A DNA stretch of 64,000 nt. Source: Allorhizobium paknamense (GTDB lineage Bacteria; Pseudomonadota; Alphaproteobacteria; Rhizobiales; Rhizobiaceae). Positions 50,453 through 58,067 of this stretch are shown one piece after another (the stretch's first letter is position 1; each line of letters begins with the position of its first letter). The notes under the pieces are model-generated. The model saw nothing but the letters and a program-made list of their open reading frames with translations. It was not told the origin of the DNA and made no database searches. The DNA lies in the NCBI RefSeq assembly GCF_030815125.1, contig NZ_JAUSWH010000003.1:248001-312000 (forward strand). The letters run 5' to 3'. The translations under genes and the position numbers were made by a program.

Positions 50453-51016
50453 ATGAAAAAGCTTCTCTCCTCCTGCAAAGCGAATAGAGCGGTTTTGCCT
50501 TTCCGCGCATGCCGCGTCTTGCTCCGATGCTCCAGCGGCGCCGCCGCCGTGGAATTTGCCATTCTGCTCGTGCCCTTCTGCATCCTGGTGTTTGCGCTTC
50601 TGGATCTGGCGCTGGTCTTCTTCGTCTCCAGCGCCCTGGATTCGGCCCTGGACACTGCGGCGCGCTCAGTGCGGCTGGGCAAGGCCTATAGCGAGCAATG
50701 GACGCTTGCAGACTTTAAAACGCAGGTCTGCAACAACATGGCCTGGCAGTTCGATTGCGAACATAGCTTGAGGATCTCCACCACGGTGCTGAAGAATTTC
50801 TCCGATGTTCAGCTCGCCAATCCCGCAACCGACGCCATCGCGCTGATCCCGGAAAGTTTCGATCCCGGCAATTCCAGAACCTACATGTCCATCCAGGCCT
50901 TCCTCACCTGGCCCAGCCTGCTCTCGGCGCTGGGCATGGAGCCCTATCCGGTGGTCAACGGCAATTATGTCCTCTCCGAAGCGGTGCTCTTCCGCAACGA
51001 ACCTTTCGGAAATTGA
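50453..51016 (+). CDS. TadE-like pseudopilin (copy 1)
   Basis: A 187-residue protein with the TadE signature SSGAAAVEFAILLVPFCILV (small residue, then E at the start of the hydrophobic helix, the prepilin-peptidase-like cleavage point after the preceding residue). The rest is a periplasmic domain with a cysteine pair (QVCNNMAWQFDCEHS). It probably anchors or initiates a pilus-like filament, but only the small proteins are present. The next gene starts in its stop codon (TGATG). Confidence 0.85.
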   Translation: MKKLLSSCKANRAVLPFRACRVLLRCSSGAAAVEFAILLVPFCILVFALLDLALVFFVSSALDSALDTAARSVRLGKAYSEQWTLADFKTQVCNNMAWQFDCEHSLRISTTVLKNFSDVQLANPATDAIALIPESFDPGNSRTYMSIQAFLTWPSLLSALGMEPYPVVNGNYVLSEAVLFRNEPFGN

Positions 51017-51690
51017 TGATGACGCTCTTTTTTGACAGGCAGATCATGCGGCGAATGTCCCTACGGCAGGGCAGGACAGCATTTCCAGGAAAAGTGGGAA
51101 CCGGTTTCCACCTTTCACGGAAATGCTCCAGACGCCGGTGGCGCTCAGGCTTTGGCCGCTTCCTTGCCGACCGTTCCGGGCAATCCGGTGTGGAATTCGC
51201 CCTTCTCGTCCCCGTGATGCTGCTGTTGCTGGCGGGCACGGTGGATCTGGGCGAAGCGCTGATCGTCAACCGCAAGATCGACAAGCTCGCAACCACGCTT
51301 GCCGATGTGATTGCGCAGGAATCCAACTGGCCGTCCAGCGATGTCGATAATGTCATCACCGGCGGCACAGCCATCGTCACGCCGTTTGAGACCAGCAATC
51401 TGAGGATCATGATCGGCGTCGTCCATTTCGATAGCAATGGCAATCCGCTGGTCAGCTGGACGCGGGCCTATCGCACCGACCCTCTCAAAAGCGGCACGCC
51501 CTGGCCCTATCCGCTGACGGGCGCCATTATCGACAAGAGCAATGAACTGGTGGCCGTGCATGTGGAATATAATTTGACCACGTCCGTCTCCGACCTCGCC
51601 AAAAGCTTCTATGGCAATGGCAGCTACAGTTTCGTCCGCGATGCGATTTTCCGTCCGCGTATCTCAACCACCATTACCAATACCGGATAA
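51016..51690 (+). CDS. TadE-like pseudopilin (copy 2), N-terminus altered by a repeat
   Basis: A 224-residue protein. The TadE pattern RSGQSGVEFALLVPVMLLLL appears near residue 54, farther from the start than in copy 1, because residues about 21-38 (TAFPGKVGTGFHLSRKCS) are translated from mosaic repeat H. The periplasmic domain follows. Translation is coupled to the preceding gene. Whether the extended leader still allows processing is uncertain. Confidence 0.82.
   Translation: MMTLFFDRQIMRRMSLRQGRTAFPGKVGTGFHLSRKCSRRRWRSGFGRFLADRSGQSGVEFALLVPVMLLLLAGTVDLGEALIVNRKIDKLATTLADVIAQESNWPSSDVDNVITGGTAIVTPFETSNLRIMIGVVHFDSNGNPLVSWTRAYRTDPLKSGTPWPYPLTGAIIDKSNELVAVHVEYNLTTSVSDLAKSFYGNGSYSFVRDAIFRPRISTTITNTG
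51078..51128. repeat. Mosaic repeat H, in frame inside the second TadE-like gene
   Basis: AGCATTTCCAGGAAAAGTGG, GAACCGGTTTCCACCTTTC, ACGGAAATGCTC. It is a compact near-palindromic copy with inverted ends AGCATTTCC / GGAAATGCT. Confidence 0.85.
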
Positions 51691-51719
51691 TATAGGGAGT
51701 CATTGCAGAGGAGCCCCAC

Positions 51720-53045
51720 TCACCGCTCGCGGAACGCCTTGTTGAAATAGAGCGCCAAAGGTTTGACCAGATAGGAGAAGGGCGAGCGTTCCGAAGTCTG
51801 GATGAAGGCCTCCACCGGCATGCCGGGAATGACCTGCACATCCCCAAGCCTGGCGATCTCGCCCTGATCCGGCTTGATCTTGGCCTTGTAGAAGCTGTTT
51901 CCGGTCTTCTCGTCGTTGAACACATCGGCGGAAACTTCCACCACCGTGCCGTGGATATCCGGGGTCTGGCGGCGGTCGAAGACGCTGAAGACCAGATCGG
52001 CCTTCTGCCCGACATGGACCTGATCGATTTCGTTCGGCGCGATGTTGGTGGTCACCACCAGCCCGACATTCTGCGGAATGATGTAGAGAATGGGATCGGC
52101 GGCGCGCACCACCGCGCGCAGCGCGTGGATATTCAGGCCAAAGACCACGCCGCCCACCGGCGCGGTCACCTCCGTGCGGCTCAGCGTTTCCAGCGAGGAG
52201 GCACGCTTCTGGCGCAATTCGGCAATCTGCGCCTCGGTTTCGCGCAATTGCGTTACGGCTTCCTCACGCACCTGACTGCTGACATTGAGAATGGCAATCT
52301 CGATTTCGGCAATCTTGGCGCGGCTTTCGGCGATACTGGCTTCGGTGGTGGCAATCTCACCATCGGCTTCCACGGCGGAGCGTTGCAGGGTCATCACCTT
52401 GCTGGTCTGGGTCAATCCGTCCTTCAGCAGCGCTTTTTGAACCTCCAGTTCCTCGCCGATCAGCCGGCGCTGCTCCTTCAGTGCCTCGCGCTTGGCAATT
52501 AACCCCTCCACCTGCTGGGCGGTCTGGCGCTTGCGCTCCTGCAATTGCCCCACCTGCTTTTCACGGCTCTCATGACGGGCGGCCAGAAGGGTGCGCTGCC
52601 CGTCCACCACATCGCGGGCATGGGCATCGGTTTCAGCCCTTTGCAGCAGTTCGGGATCGAACTCGATGCTGCTGGCATTCATCTGCTCGGCCTTCAGCCG
52701 TCCGGCCATGCCGAGCAGGGAGAAAAGCTGGTTTTCGATAATGGTGAATTCCGCCCGGTCCAGCTTGTCGTCGAAGCGCACCAGAACCTGACCCGGCACC
52801 ACCACGTCGCCTTCCTTCACCAGAATGTCCTTGACGATGCCGCCCGTCTGGTGCTGCACCACCTGCCGGTTGGTTTCCACTTCCACCGCGCCACCGGCCA
52901 CCACGGCGCCATTGATGGTGGTGAACACGCCCCAGAAGCCGAGGCCGAAAACCAGCACCGCCAGCGTGCAAAAGCCGAGCGCGGTATAGCCGCGCGTGTT
53001 CCAGGCGGAGGCGGGCTTGCGGGTGGGAAGGGTCATGAGGACCAT
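51720..53045 (-). CDS. Type I secretion periplasmic adaptor (HlyD/PrtE family)
   Basis: A 441-residue membrane-fusion protein linking an inner-membrane ABC exporter to an outer-membrane channel. It has one N-terminal membrane helix, the lipoyl half-motif GGIVKDILVKEGDVVVPGQV, a long coiled coil (residues about 120-280, TAQQVEGLIAKREALKEQRR), and the second half-motif LSRTEVTAPVGGVVFGL. The ATG at 53045 is chosen because CAGGAGCCCAGCC precedes it; an upstream in-frame ATG has a weaker site. It is directly downstream of the ABC gene. No TolC-like gene or repeat-containing exported protein is visible nearby. Confidence 0.93.
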   Translation of the reverse strand: MVLMTLPTRKPASAWNTRGYTALGFCTLAVLVFGLGFWGVFTTINGAVVAGGAVEVETNRQVVQHQTGGIVKDILVKEGDVVVPGQVLVRFDDKLDRAEFTIIENQLFSLLGMAGRLKAEQMNASSIEFDPELLQRAETDAHARDVVDGQRTLLAARHESREKQVGQLQERKRQTAQQVEGLIAKREALKEQRRLIGEELEVQKALLKDGLTQTSKVMTLQRSAVEADGEIATTEASIAESRAKIAEIEIAILNVSSQVREEAVTQLRETEAQIAELRQKRASSLETLSRTEVTAPVGGVVFGLNIHALRAVVRAADPILYIIPQNVGLVVTTNIAPNEIDQVHVGQKADLVFSVFDRRQTPDIHGTVVEVSADVFNDEKTGNSFYKAKIKPDQGEIARLGDVQVIPGMPVEAFIQTSERSPFSYLVKPLALYFNKAFRER

Positions 53046-53118
53046 GGCTGGGCTCCTGTTGACCGATGATGCGGCGGCGGCGAAAGCCATCATCGTCATC
53101 GGCCGGTCTCGATTGTCG

Positions 53119-54870
53119 TTACTGTTTCAGTGGGCTGCCCACCGGCATGGGGCCGACCGGCCCCACCACCTGGGCGGCATTGCGCAAATGAGCGCGCAGC
53201 ACCTCGTCGCGGGGGCCGAAGGCCACGCGCGCGCCATTGTCCAGGATCATCACCAGTTCGCATTCCTCAATGGCCGCCGGGCGATGCGCCATGATCACCG
53301 CCGCCCCGCCCGCAGCCTTCAGGCCGCGAATGGCGCGGTTCAGCGCCTCCGAGCCCTCGGCATCGAGATTGGAATTCGGCTCGTCGAGGATCAGCAGCAC
53401 TGGATCGCCATAGAAGGCCCGGGCAAGACCGATGCGTTGCTTCTGCCCGCCGGAGAGGCGCTGGCCGGAGGCGGGCAGTCGGGTATCGTAGCCCTGCGGC
53501 AGTTTCAGGATCATCTCATGCGCACCGGCCTTGCGGGCGGCTTCGATCACCTTTTCCGCATCCGGCGTGCCGCTGAGGCGGGCAATGTTTTCGGCAATCG
53601 TGCCCTCGAACAGCACAACATCCTGCGGCAGATAGCCGATATGATCGGAAAGAGCATCGCCATACTGATCAAGTGTTGCGCCATCCAGCCGGATCTTGCC
53701 GCCCATGGCTGGCCACACACCCGTTAAAAGCCGCGCCAGCGTCGATTTGCCGGAGCCGCTGGGGCCGATCACGCCCAGCGCCTGACCGGGCTTTAACTCC
53801 AGGCTCACCATGCGCAGCGTCGCCATCTGCTCGCCGGGCGGCAGGGCGGTCACCTGTTGCAGGCTGATAAAGGCCTTGGGCCGGGGCAGGGCGGTGCGCT
53901 CCACATGGGCGGGCACCTGCTGCAACAGCCCGGCCAGATTGCGCCAGCCTTCAAAGGCGCGCTGCACCAGACCCCATTGGGCAATGGCCGATTCAATCGG
54001 CGCAAGCGCCCGGCCGATCAGAATGGAGCCGGCAATCATCGCGCCAGCCTTGATCTCGCCGCGCAGCACCAGCCAGGCGCCCAGCGCCAGAATGGCCGAT
54101 TGCAGGAAAATGCGGAAAGTCTTGGAGGCGGTGGAGTAAAAGCCATTGGCATCGGAATAGGCGATATGGGCCGAAAGCGCTTCATGCCGCAGCCCATGCC
54201 AGCGTGGTGCTGCGGAGGTGATCATGCCAAGTGCGCGCACCGCATCGCCATCGCGCACCAGGGCGGAGGTCAGTTCATCGCTCTTGCGCGTCACTTCCGC
54301 CGCCTGCTTCTGAAACCGTTTGGTGCCGCTCTGGTTCAGCGCCGTCAGCGCCACCAGCGCCAGACCGCCCACCACCGCAAGAGCCCCCATCCACGCGTGA
54401 AACACAAAGATGATGAACAGAAACACCGGCGTCCAGGGAATGTCGAACACGGCAAACACTGCGGAGGAGGCCAGCATTTTCTGCACGGCATCCAGATCCC
54501 GCATGCCGGAGGTGGTGGTGATGCCGCGCTGGCCAAGCGTGCTGCGTTCCAAAAGCGCCCGGAACACCCGAAAATCGAATTCCTCCTGAAAGCGCGCGCC
54601 GATGCGGGCTGCGATCCGGGCGCGGACATGATCCAGCACCGCCATGATGGCATAAAGCGCCGTCATCAGTAGAAACAGCACCAGCAGGGTCGCTTCCGAG
54701 CGCGCCGCCAGCACCCGGTCATAGACCTGCAGCATGAAGAGCGGACCGGTCAGTACCAGCAGGTTGACGAAGAAACTGAACAGCCCGATCGCCACAAAGC
54801 CGTTGCGGCTGCGGCCAAGCGCCCGGCGCAACTCCTCAAACCCAGCCTTGTCATTCTTCGATGCCTGCAT
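53119..54870 (-). CDS. Type I secretion ABC exporter (PrtD/LapB-type)
   Basis: A 583-residue fused permease-ATPase. The N-terminal half has six helices (FSFFVNLLVLTGPLFMLQVY; LLVLFLLMTALYAIMAVL). The ATPase half has Walker A IGPSGSGKSTLARLLTG, signature LSGGQKQRIGLARAFYG and Walker B VLLILDEPNSNLDAEG, with the switch His in VIMAHRPAA. It lacks an N-terminal C39-like domain, so it is the PrtD/AprD subtype that exports RTX or similar C-terminal-signal proteins. The start at 54870 (MQASKNDKAGFEE) is preferred; the open extension upstream is the translation of mosaic repeat I. Confidence 0.94.
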   Translation of the reverse strand: MQASKNDKAGFEELRRALGRSRNGFVAIGLFSFFVNLLVLTGPLFMLQVYDRVLAARSEATLLVLFLLMTALYAIMAVLDHVRARIAARIGARFQEEFDFRVFRALLERSTLGQRGITTTSGMRDLDAVQKMLASSAVFAVFDIPWTPVFLFIIFVFHAWMGALAVVGGLALVALTALNQSGTKRFQKQAAEVTRKSDELTSALVRDGDAVRALGMITSAAPRWHGLRHEALSAHIAYSDANGFYSTASKTFRIFLQSAILALGAWLVLRGEIKAGAMIAGSILIGRALAPIESAIAQWGLVQRAFEGWRNLAGLLQQVPAHVERTALPRPKAFISLQQVTALPPGEQMATLRMVSLELKPGQALGVIGPSGSGKSTLARLLTGVWPAMGGKIRLDGATLDQYGDALSDHIGYLPQDVVLFEGTIAENIARLSGTPDAEKVIEAARKAGAHEMILKLPQGYDTRLPASGQRLSGGQKQRIGLARAFYGDPVLLILDEPNSNLDAEGSEALNRAIRGLKAAGGAAVIMAHRPAAIEECELVMILDNGARVAFGPRDEVLRAHLRNAAQVVGPVGPMPVGSPLKQ

Positions 54871-54880
54871 GAAACGCCCC

Positions 54881-54945
54881 AACTCTTTGTTCTTACGCAT
54901 TTCCGAATAGAAAACCGGTTTCCACTTTTCTCGGGACAATGCTCT
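54881..54945. repeat. Mosaic repeat I upstream of the exporter gene
   Basis: AACTCTTTGTTCTTACGCAT, TTCCGAATAGAAAACCGGTT, TCCACTTTTCTCGGGACAAT, GCTCT. It ends 11 bases from the start codon and keeps an open frame into the gene, so it could be read as an N-terminal extension. Confidence 0.82.
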
Positions 54946-55119
54946 GGCCGGACGCGCACCCACCTTCACGCCCGTTTCGAAACCCTTCGGCTATTCTATC
55001 GCTTTAAATTTAAATTTTTCTAATTCGTCCGGCAGGCGATCATATCTACCGCCCGCTACCCGTCTCGGTCGTGTAAATCACAGCATAAAGCAGCGGCAGT
55101 GTTGAGAAAAGTCGGGAAT

Positions 55120-55144
55120 AAAAAAAGCCCGCACGAGGCGGGCG
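55120..55144 (-). terminator. Terminator of the tRNA-Pro transcript
   Basis: On the minus strand GCCCGC-CTCGT-GCGGGC is followed by seven T residues, nine bases downstream of the tRNA 3' end. Confidence 0.88.
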
Positions 55145-55152
55145 ATTTAAGC

Positions 55153-55229
55153 TGGTCGGAGTGGAGTGATTCGAACACTCGACCCCCACGTCCCGAACGT
55201 GGTGCGCTACCAGACTGCGCTACACTCCG
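55153..55229 (-). tRNA. tRNA-Pro (anticodon CGG)
   Basis: A 77-nt cloverleaf on the minus strand: acceptor CGGAGTG pairs with CACTCCG, D-arm GCGC...GCGC, anticodon stem CCACG/CGTGG with loop TTCGGGA (anticodon CGG), T-arm GAGTG-TTCGAAT-CACTC, discriminator A, and an encoded CCA. It reads CCG proline codons. Confidence 0.96.
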
Positions 55230-55550
55230 TGACCAGCGGGGTCTCTATAGACCAGCCGTTTCTGATAGACAAGCGGGGCTGCCAAAAAACTTTCATTTTT
55301 TTGAGAACCCATTCATTTCAAAGGCTTATATTGAAATTTTCACGGAGAGCGCGCGTGTTGCCCCGAATGGCGGCTCCGCCCTTGGTCCGCCTGTCTTCAC
55401 AATCCCGTTTTTCCCAGCCTTCCCGTTGAACATCGGTGAAAAATTAGCGGCGGGAGAGTTTCACACTTGCGCCATAATGCAGTATGGAACAGCGGGAATT
55501 GCTGGGAAGGGCGGTTTGCGGCCTTTCCGTTCTATAAAGGGACAATAAAG
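55230..55550. other. Intergenic region between tRNA-Pro and the lipoprotein gene
   Basis: About 320 bases. It carries the tRNA promoter region and the start of the lipoprotein transcript. No gene, repeat or clear regulatory motif was recognised. Confidence 0.4.
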
Positions 55551-55967
55551 ATGACGTTTCGCATGATGCTCGCAGCTGGCCTTGCCCTGGCGCTGGCGGG
55601 CTGCTCCACCACGGGCGGGTCCATGGCTGTTTCCAAGCCGTCTGCCTTGCAAACCCGCTGGGCTGGCCAGTCGGCTGGCGTGTTCTTTGCCAAGTTCGGC
55701 CCGCCGATCAATGATGAAGATGTGGGTGGGGATACGGTTTACACCTGGCGCGGCGGCTTCAAGACCCGCAGCGTTCCTGCCGCTTACGACAAGACGGCGG
55801 ATGGCAAGCGCGGCAAGCAGATCCGTCCTGCCCGCACCGACTATCTGCGCTGCGAAGTGCGCATCACCGTGTCCGACAATTACACCATTCGCGACATCAA
55901 GCCGGTCTTCGACAAGAAGCTGGATGATGGCCGCACCTGGTGCGAAGAATTCCTGGCCGGAAACTGA
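55551..55967 (+). CDS. Small lipoprotein of unknown function
   Basis: A 138-residue lipoprotein. The signal peptide MTFRMMLAAGLALALAGCST ends in the lipobox ALAGC. The mature part has WAGQSAGVFFAKFGPPINDE and VYTWRGG, then CEVRITVSDNYTIRDIKPVF, with two cysteines outside the lipobox. This is a conserved rhizobial type with no known function. The ATG at 55551 gives a clean signal peptide. Convergent with flagellin; a shared bidirectional terminator separates them. Confidence 0.82.
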   Translation: MTFRMMLAAGLALALAGCSTTGGSMAVSKPSALQTRWAGQSAGVFFAKFGPPINDEDVGGDTVYTWRGGFKTRSVPAAYDKTADGKRGKQIRPARTDYLRCEVRITVSDNYTIRDIKPVFDKKLDDGRTWCEEFLAGN

Positions 55968-55987
55968 TCCGGGACCGGATTTCCAGC

Positions 55988-56023
55988 AAAACCGCCGGTC
56001 CGCCTCTGCGGCCCGGCGGTTTT
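55988..56023. terminator. Bidirectional terminator between lipoprotein and flagellin genes
   Basis: AAAACCGCCGG (55988-55998) and CCGGCGGTTTT (56013-56023) form an 11-bp stem with T-runs on both strands, serving the two convergent genes. Confidence 0.85.
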
Positions 56024-56025
56024 CT

Positions 56026-56991
56026 TTACATCAACTGCAACAGCGATTGGGTGGAGGAATTCACGATGGAGAGTGACTTGATCCCCAATTGCTCCTTGGC
56101 CTGAAGCGCTTTCAACCGGCTGGATTCCTCGTTCATATTGGTATCCACCATGCCGCCCACGCCGGTGGTGATGGAGGATTGCAGGTCCTTGGCGAATTCA
56201 TGCTGGGTTTCCACCCGGTTCGCCTTTGCGCCCAGCTCCGTGGCCACGTCGGTCATGCGCTCGGTCATGGCATCCACCACCTTGATCATCTCATCCAGTT
56301 CCTGGTTGGTGGTGGTCGAACTGAGCTTGATCTCGTCATAACTGGTGCCGGCATTGGTGCCGTTGAACAGCACCCAGGTCTTGGAGGCGCCGAGCGCATT
56401 GGCAAAGCCCGGCCCGGTGAGAATGCCTTCGTCACCGCCCTTGTCATCGATCATATAGTTGACATTGGTCGTGCCGGCCTGGCCGTCGATGTCATAATCG
56501 ATCGTATCGACACTGAGATAGCCGTTATTGTCCCGCTGGAAGGAACTCACAAGGCTGCGCTTGCCCGGATCGTTGCGATCCGAGCGCTGAAGCCAGTTCT
56601 CGCCTGAAAAGGAGGAGCTTTCGGCGATATTGCGCAATTCATCCTTCATTTCGGCAAGCTCGGTATTGATCTTGTCGCGATCCACCCCCGGCTCGCGCGC
56701 CATCACCAGCCGCGACGTCATGCGCGACATGATATCGGTTGCCGAGGACATGCCCTGAAAAGCAGTATCCAGCACCCCCGCCGCCATGCTGAGGGCGTCT
56801 TCCACCGCCTTGAGCGACCGGTTATCCGACCGCATGGTCGTGGCTATCGACCAATAGGCCGCATCATCCGCTGCCGTTGCGACACGATAGCCGGTATTGA
56901 CCCGCGCCTCGCTCTGGTCGCGGCTGGCAACCGTATTCCGCAACGAGCCAAGTGCGACATAGGCCGACACATTGGTATTCTTACTCACCAT
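56026..56991 (-). CDS. Flagellin, isolated copy
   Basis: A 321-residue flagellin. The N-terminal D0/D1 helices (NTVASRDQSEARVNTGYRVA, AADDAAYWSIATTMRSDNRS) and C-terminal helices (RVETQHEFAKDLQSSITTGV, EQLGIKSLSIVNSSTQSLLQ) are intact; the variable middle is short, as in rhizobial flagellins. It starts MVSKNTNVSAYVALGSLRNT. No other flagellar gene is within the window, so it is an orphan copy outside the main cluster. It may be a minor filament component or be controlled separately. Confidence 0.92.
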   Translation of the reverse strand: MVSKNTNVSAYVALGSLRNTVASRDQSEARVNTGYRVATAADDAAYWSIATTMRSDNRSLKAVEDALSMAAGVLDTAFQGMSSATDIMSRMTSRLVMAREPGVDRDKINTELAEMKDELRNIAESSSFSGENWLQRSDRNDPGKRSLVSSFQRDNNGYLSVDTIDYDIDGQAGTTNVNYMIDDKGGDEGILTGPGFANALGASKTWVLFNGTNAGTSYDEIKLSSTTTNQELDEMIKVVDAMTERMTDVATELGAKANRVETQHEFAKDLQSSITTGVGGMVDTNMNEESSRLKALQAKEQLGIKSLSIVNSSTQSLLQLM

Positions 56992-57276
56992 ACGCTTTAC
57001 TCACAGACGCAAAACGAAAACAAAAAATCCCTGCTGCCGGCGCAACACCACGCCGGACACCACCTCATTTGCTCAATTGTCCTGAAACCCCAGGCTGAGA
57101 ATTTTATAGCGCCGTTAAGGTTAAGTCCCGCCCAAGGAAGATGGTGAATGGGGGATTAAGTTAGGAGTAATGGTGTTAACTGTTGTGTATGGCGGAGCGG
57201 CGCCTCGTTCTCGTCGTAGGAGATTTTTAACGTATAGATTGCAATTTCAATTCAATGAACTTTTAGTCGCGGGGCC

Positions 57277-57918
57277 ATGTGGGGCATGGGTAAAGTCGTA
57301 TTCAATGCTGTAAAAAATGAAGATGAAGAGCGTTACGAATATATAAGGCGGACAAGAACGATCTGCATGTATCCGGGCGATAGGCCGCAGGGTATCTATT
57401 CGAAATCCCTCGTTAAGGTAAAAGTTGCTAATCCACAAGATGACAAAACTGTGGAGGGCGTCTTCTGCATTGATTCAAAGGGATCAAAAAAGGGTCAGCT
57501 TCTTGCTCACCACTCGCACTTCAAGGGCATTGCCGCAGGTTCGGTTGTTGATATTGATATTAAGCCTGCAGCACCTGTAGATTATGTGGAGTGGCTGCAA
57601 CAAAATGACGATCCCGAGCGGAAGGCCTTGGGGGAGATATTGAATTTTGCGCTTACCGGCGCTGAGGATGCAAAAACGGCTCGGACAGCTTCTGAGGAAA
57701 ATCTCGATGCTGCTCAACGAGACAGATCGGTCGCAGCACACGATAGGCAGCGAGGGGTGTTTTACGGCATCGCCGGTTTTATCGGAGGTATCGTGTTTGA
57801 TATTGGCATGCTGGAAGAGAAACTCGGCATCAAATTCCCCTTAGTGCTCATTATCATGTTGTTTCTGATCGTTGTGTACGCAATTTTTCGCGGTTTTCGC
57901 CCCGAACGAACCACATAA
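57277..57918 (+). CDS. Unknown protein with C-terminal membrane hairpin, accessory
   Basis: A 213-residue protein, more AT-rich than its neighbours. The N-terminal part is soluble and beta-rich (KVVFNAVKNEDEERYEYIRR; KVKVANPQDDKTVEGVFCID), residues about 110-165 are charged helix, and the last 45 residues form two hydrophobic helices (FYGIAGFIGGIVFDIGML; FPLVLIIMLFLIVVYAIF). No family recognised. Either of two ATGs (57277, 57286) could start it. It lies between the orphan flagellin and the integrase and may be part of the same foreign island. Confidence 0.65.
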   Translation: MWGMGKVVFNAVKNEDEERYEYIRRTRTICMYPGDRPQGIYSKSLVKVKVANPQDDKTVEGVFCIDSKGSKKGQLLAHHSHFKGIAAGSVVDIDIKPAAPVDYVEWLQQNDDPERKALGEILNFALTGAEDAKTARTASEENLDAAQRDRSVAAHDRQRGVFYGIAGFIGGIVFDIGMLEEKLGIKFPLVLIIMLFLIVVYAIFRGFRPERTT

Positions 57919-58067
57919 CCTGAATGCTTTAAATGGCTGGGGCGCCTGGAACAAAATCCAACTTTTTCTAGGGCATTGTTTCGCTTTATTTTATTGTAAT
58001 TGTTGACCTATTTCTGTCGAAGTTGTAACACCGGGCTGTAACGCCGGGATGCTACACGGGGACCGAA

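Noticed and set aside
46176..51690. A complete Flp/Tad pilus locus
   Set aside because: Only TadE/TadG-like proteins are found; the ATPase, platform proteins, secretin and pilin are absent.
55153..55229. tRNA-Pro as the attachment site of the nearby prophage
   Set aside because: The tRNA is intact with its CCA, but a lipoprotein, a flagellin and an unknown gene lie between it and the integrase, and no tRNA 3'-end repeat was seen near 58 kb.
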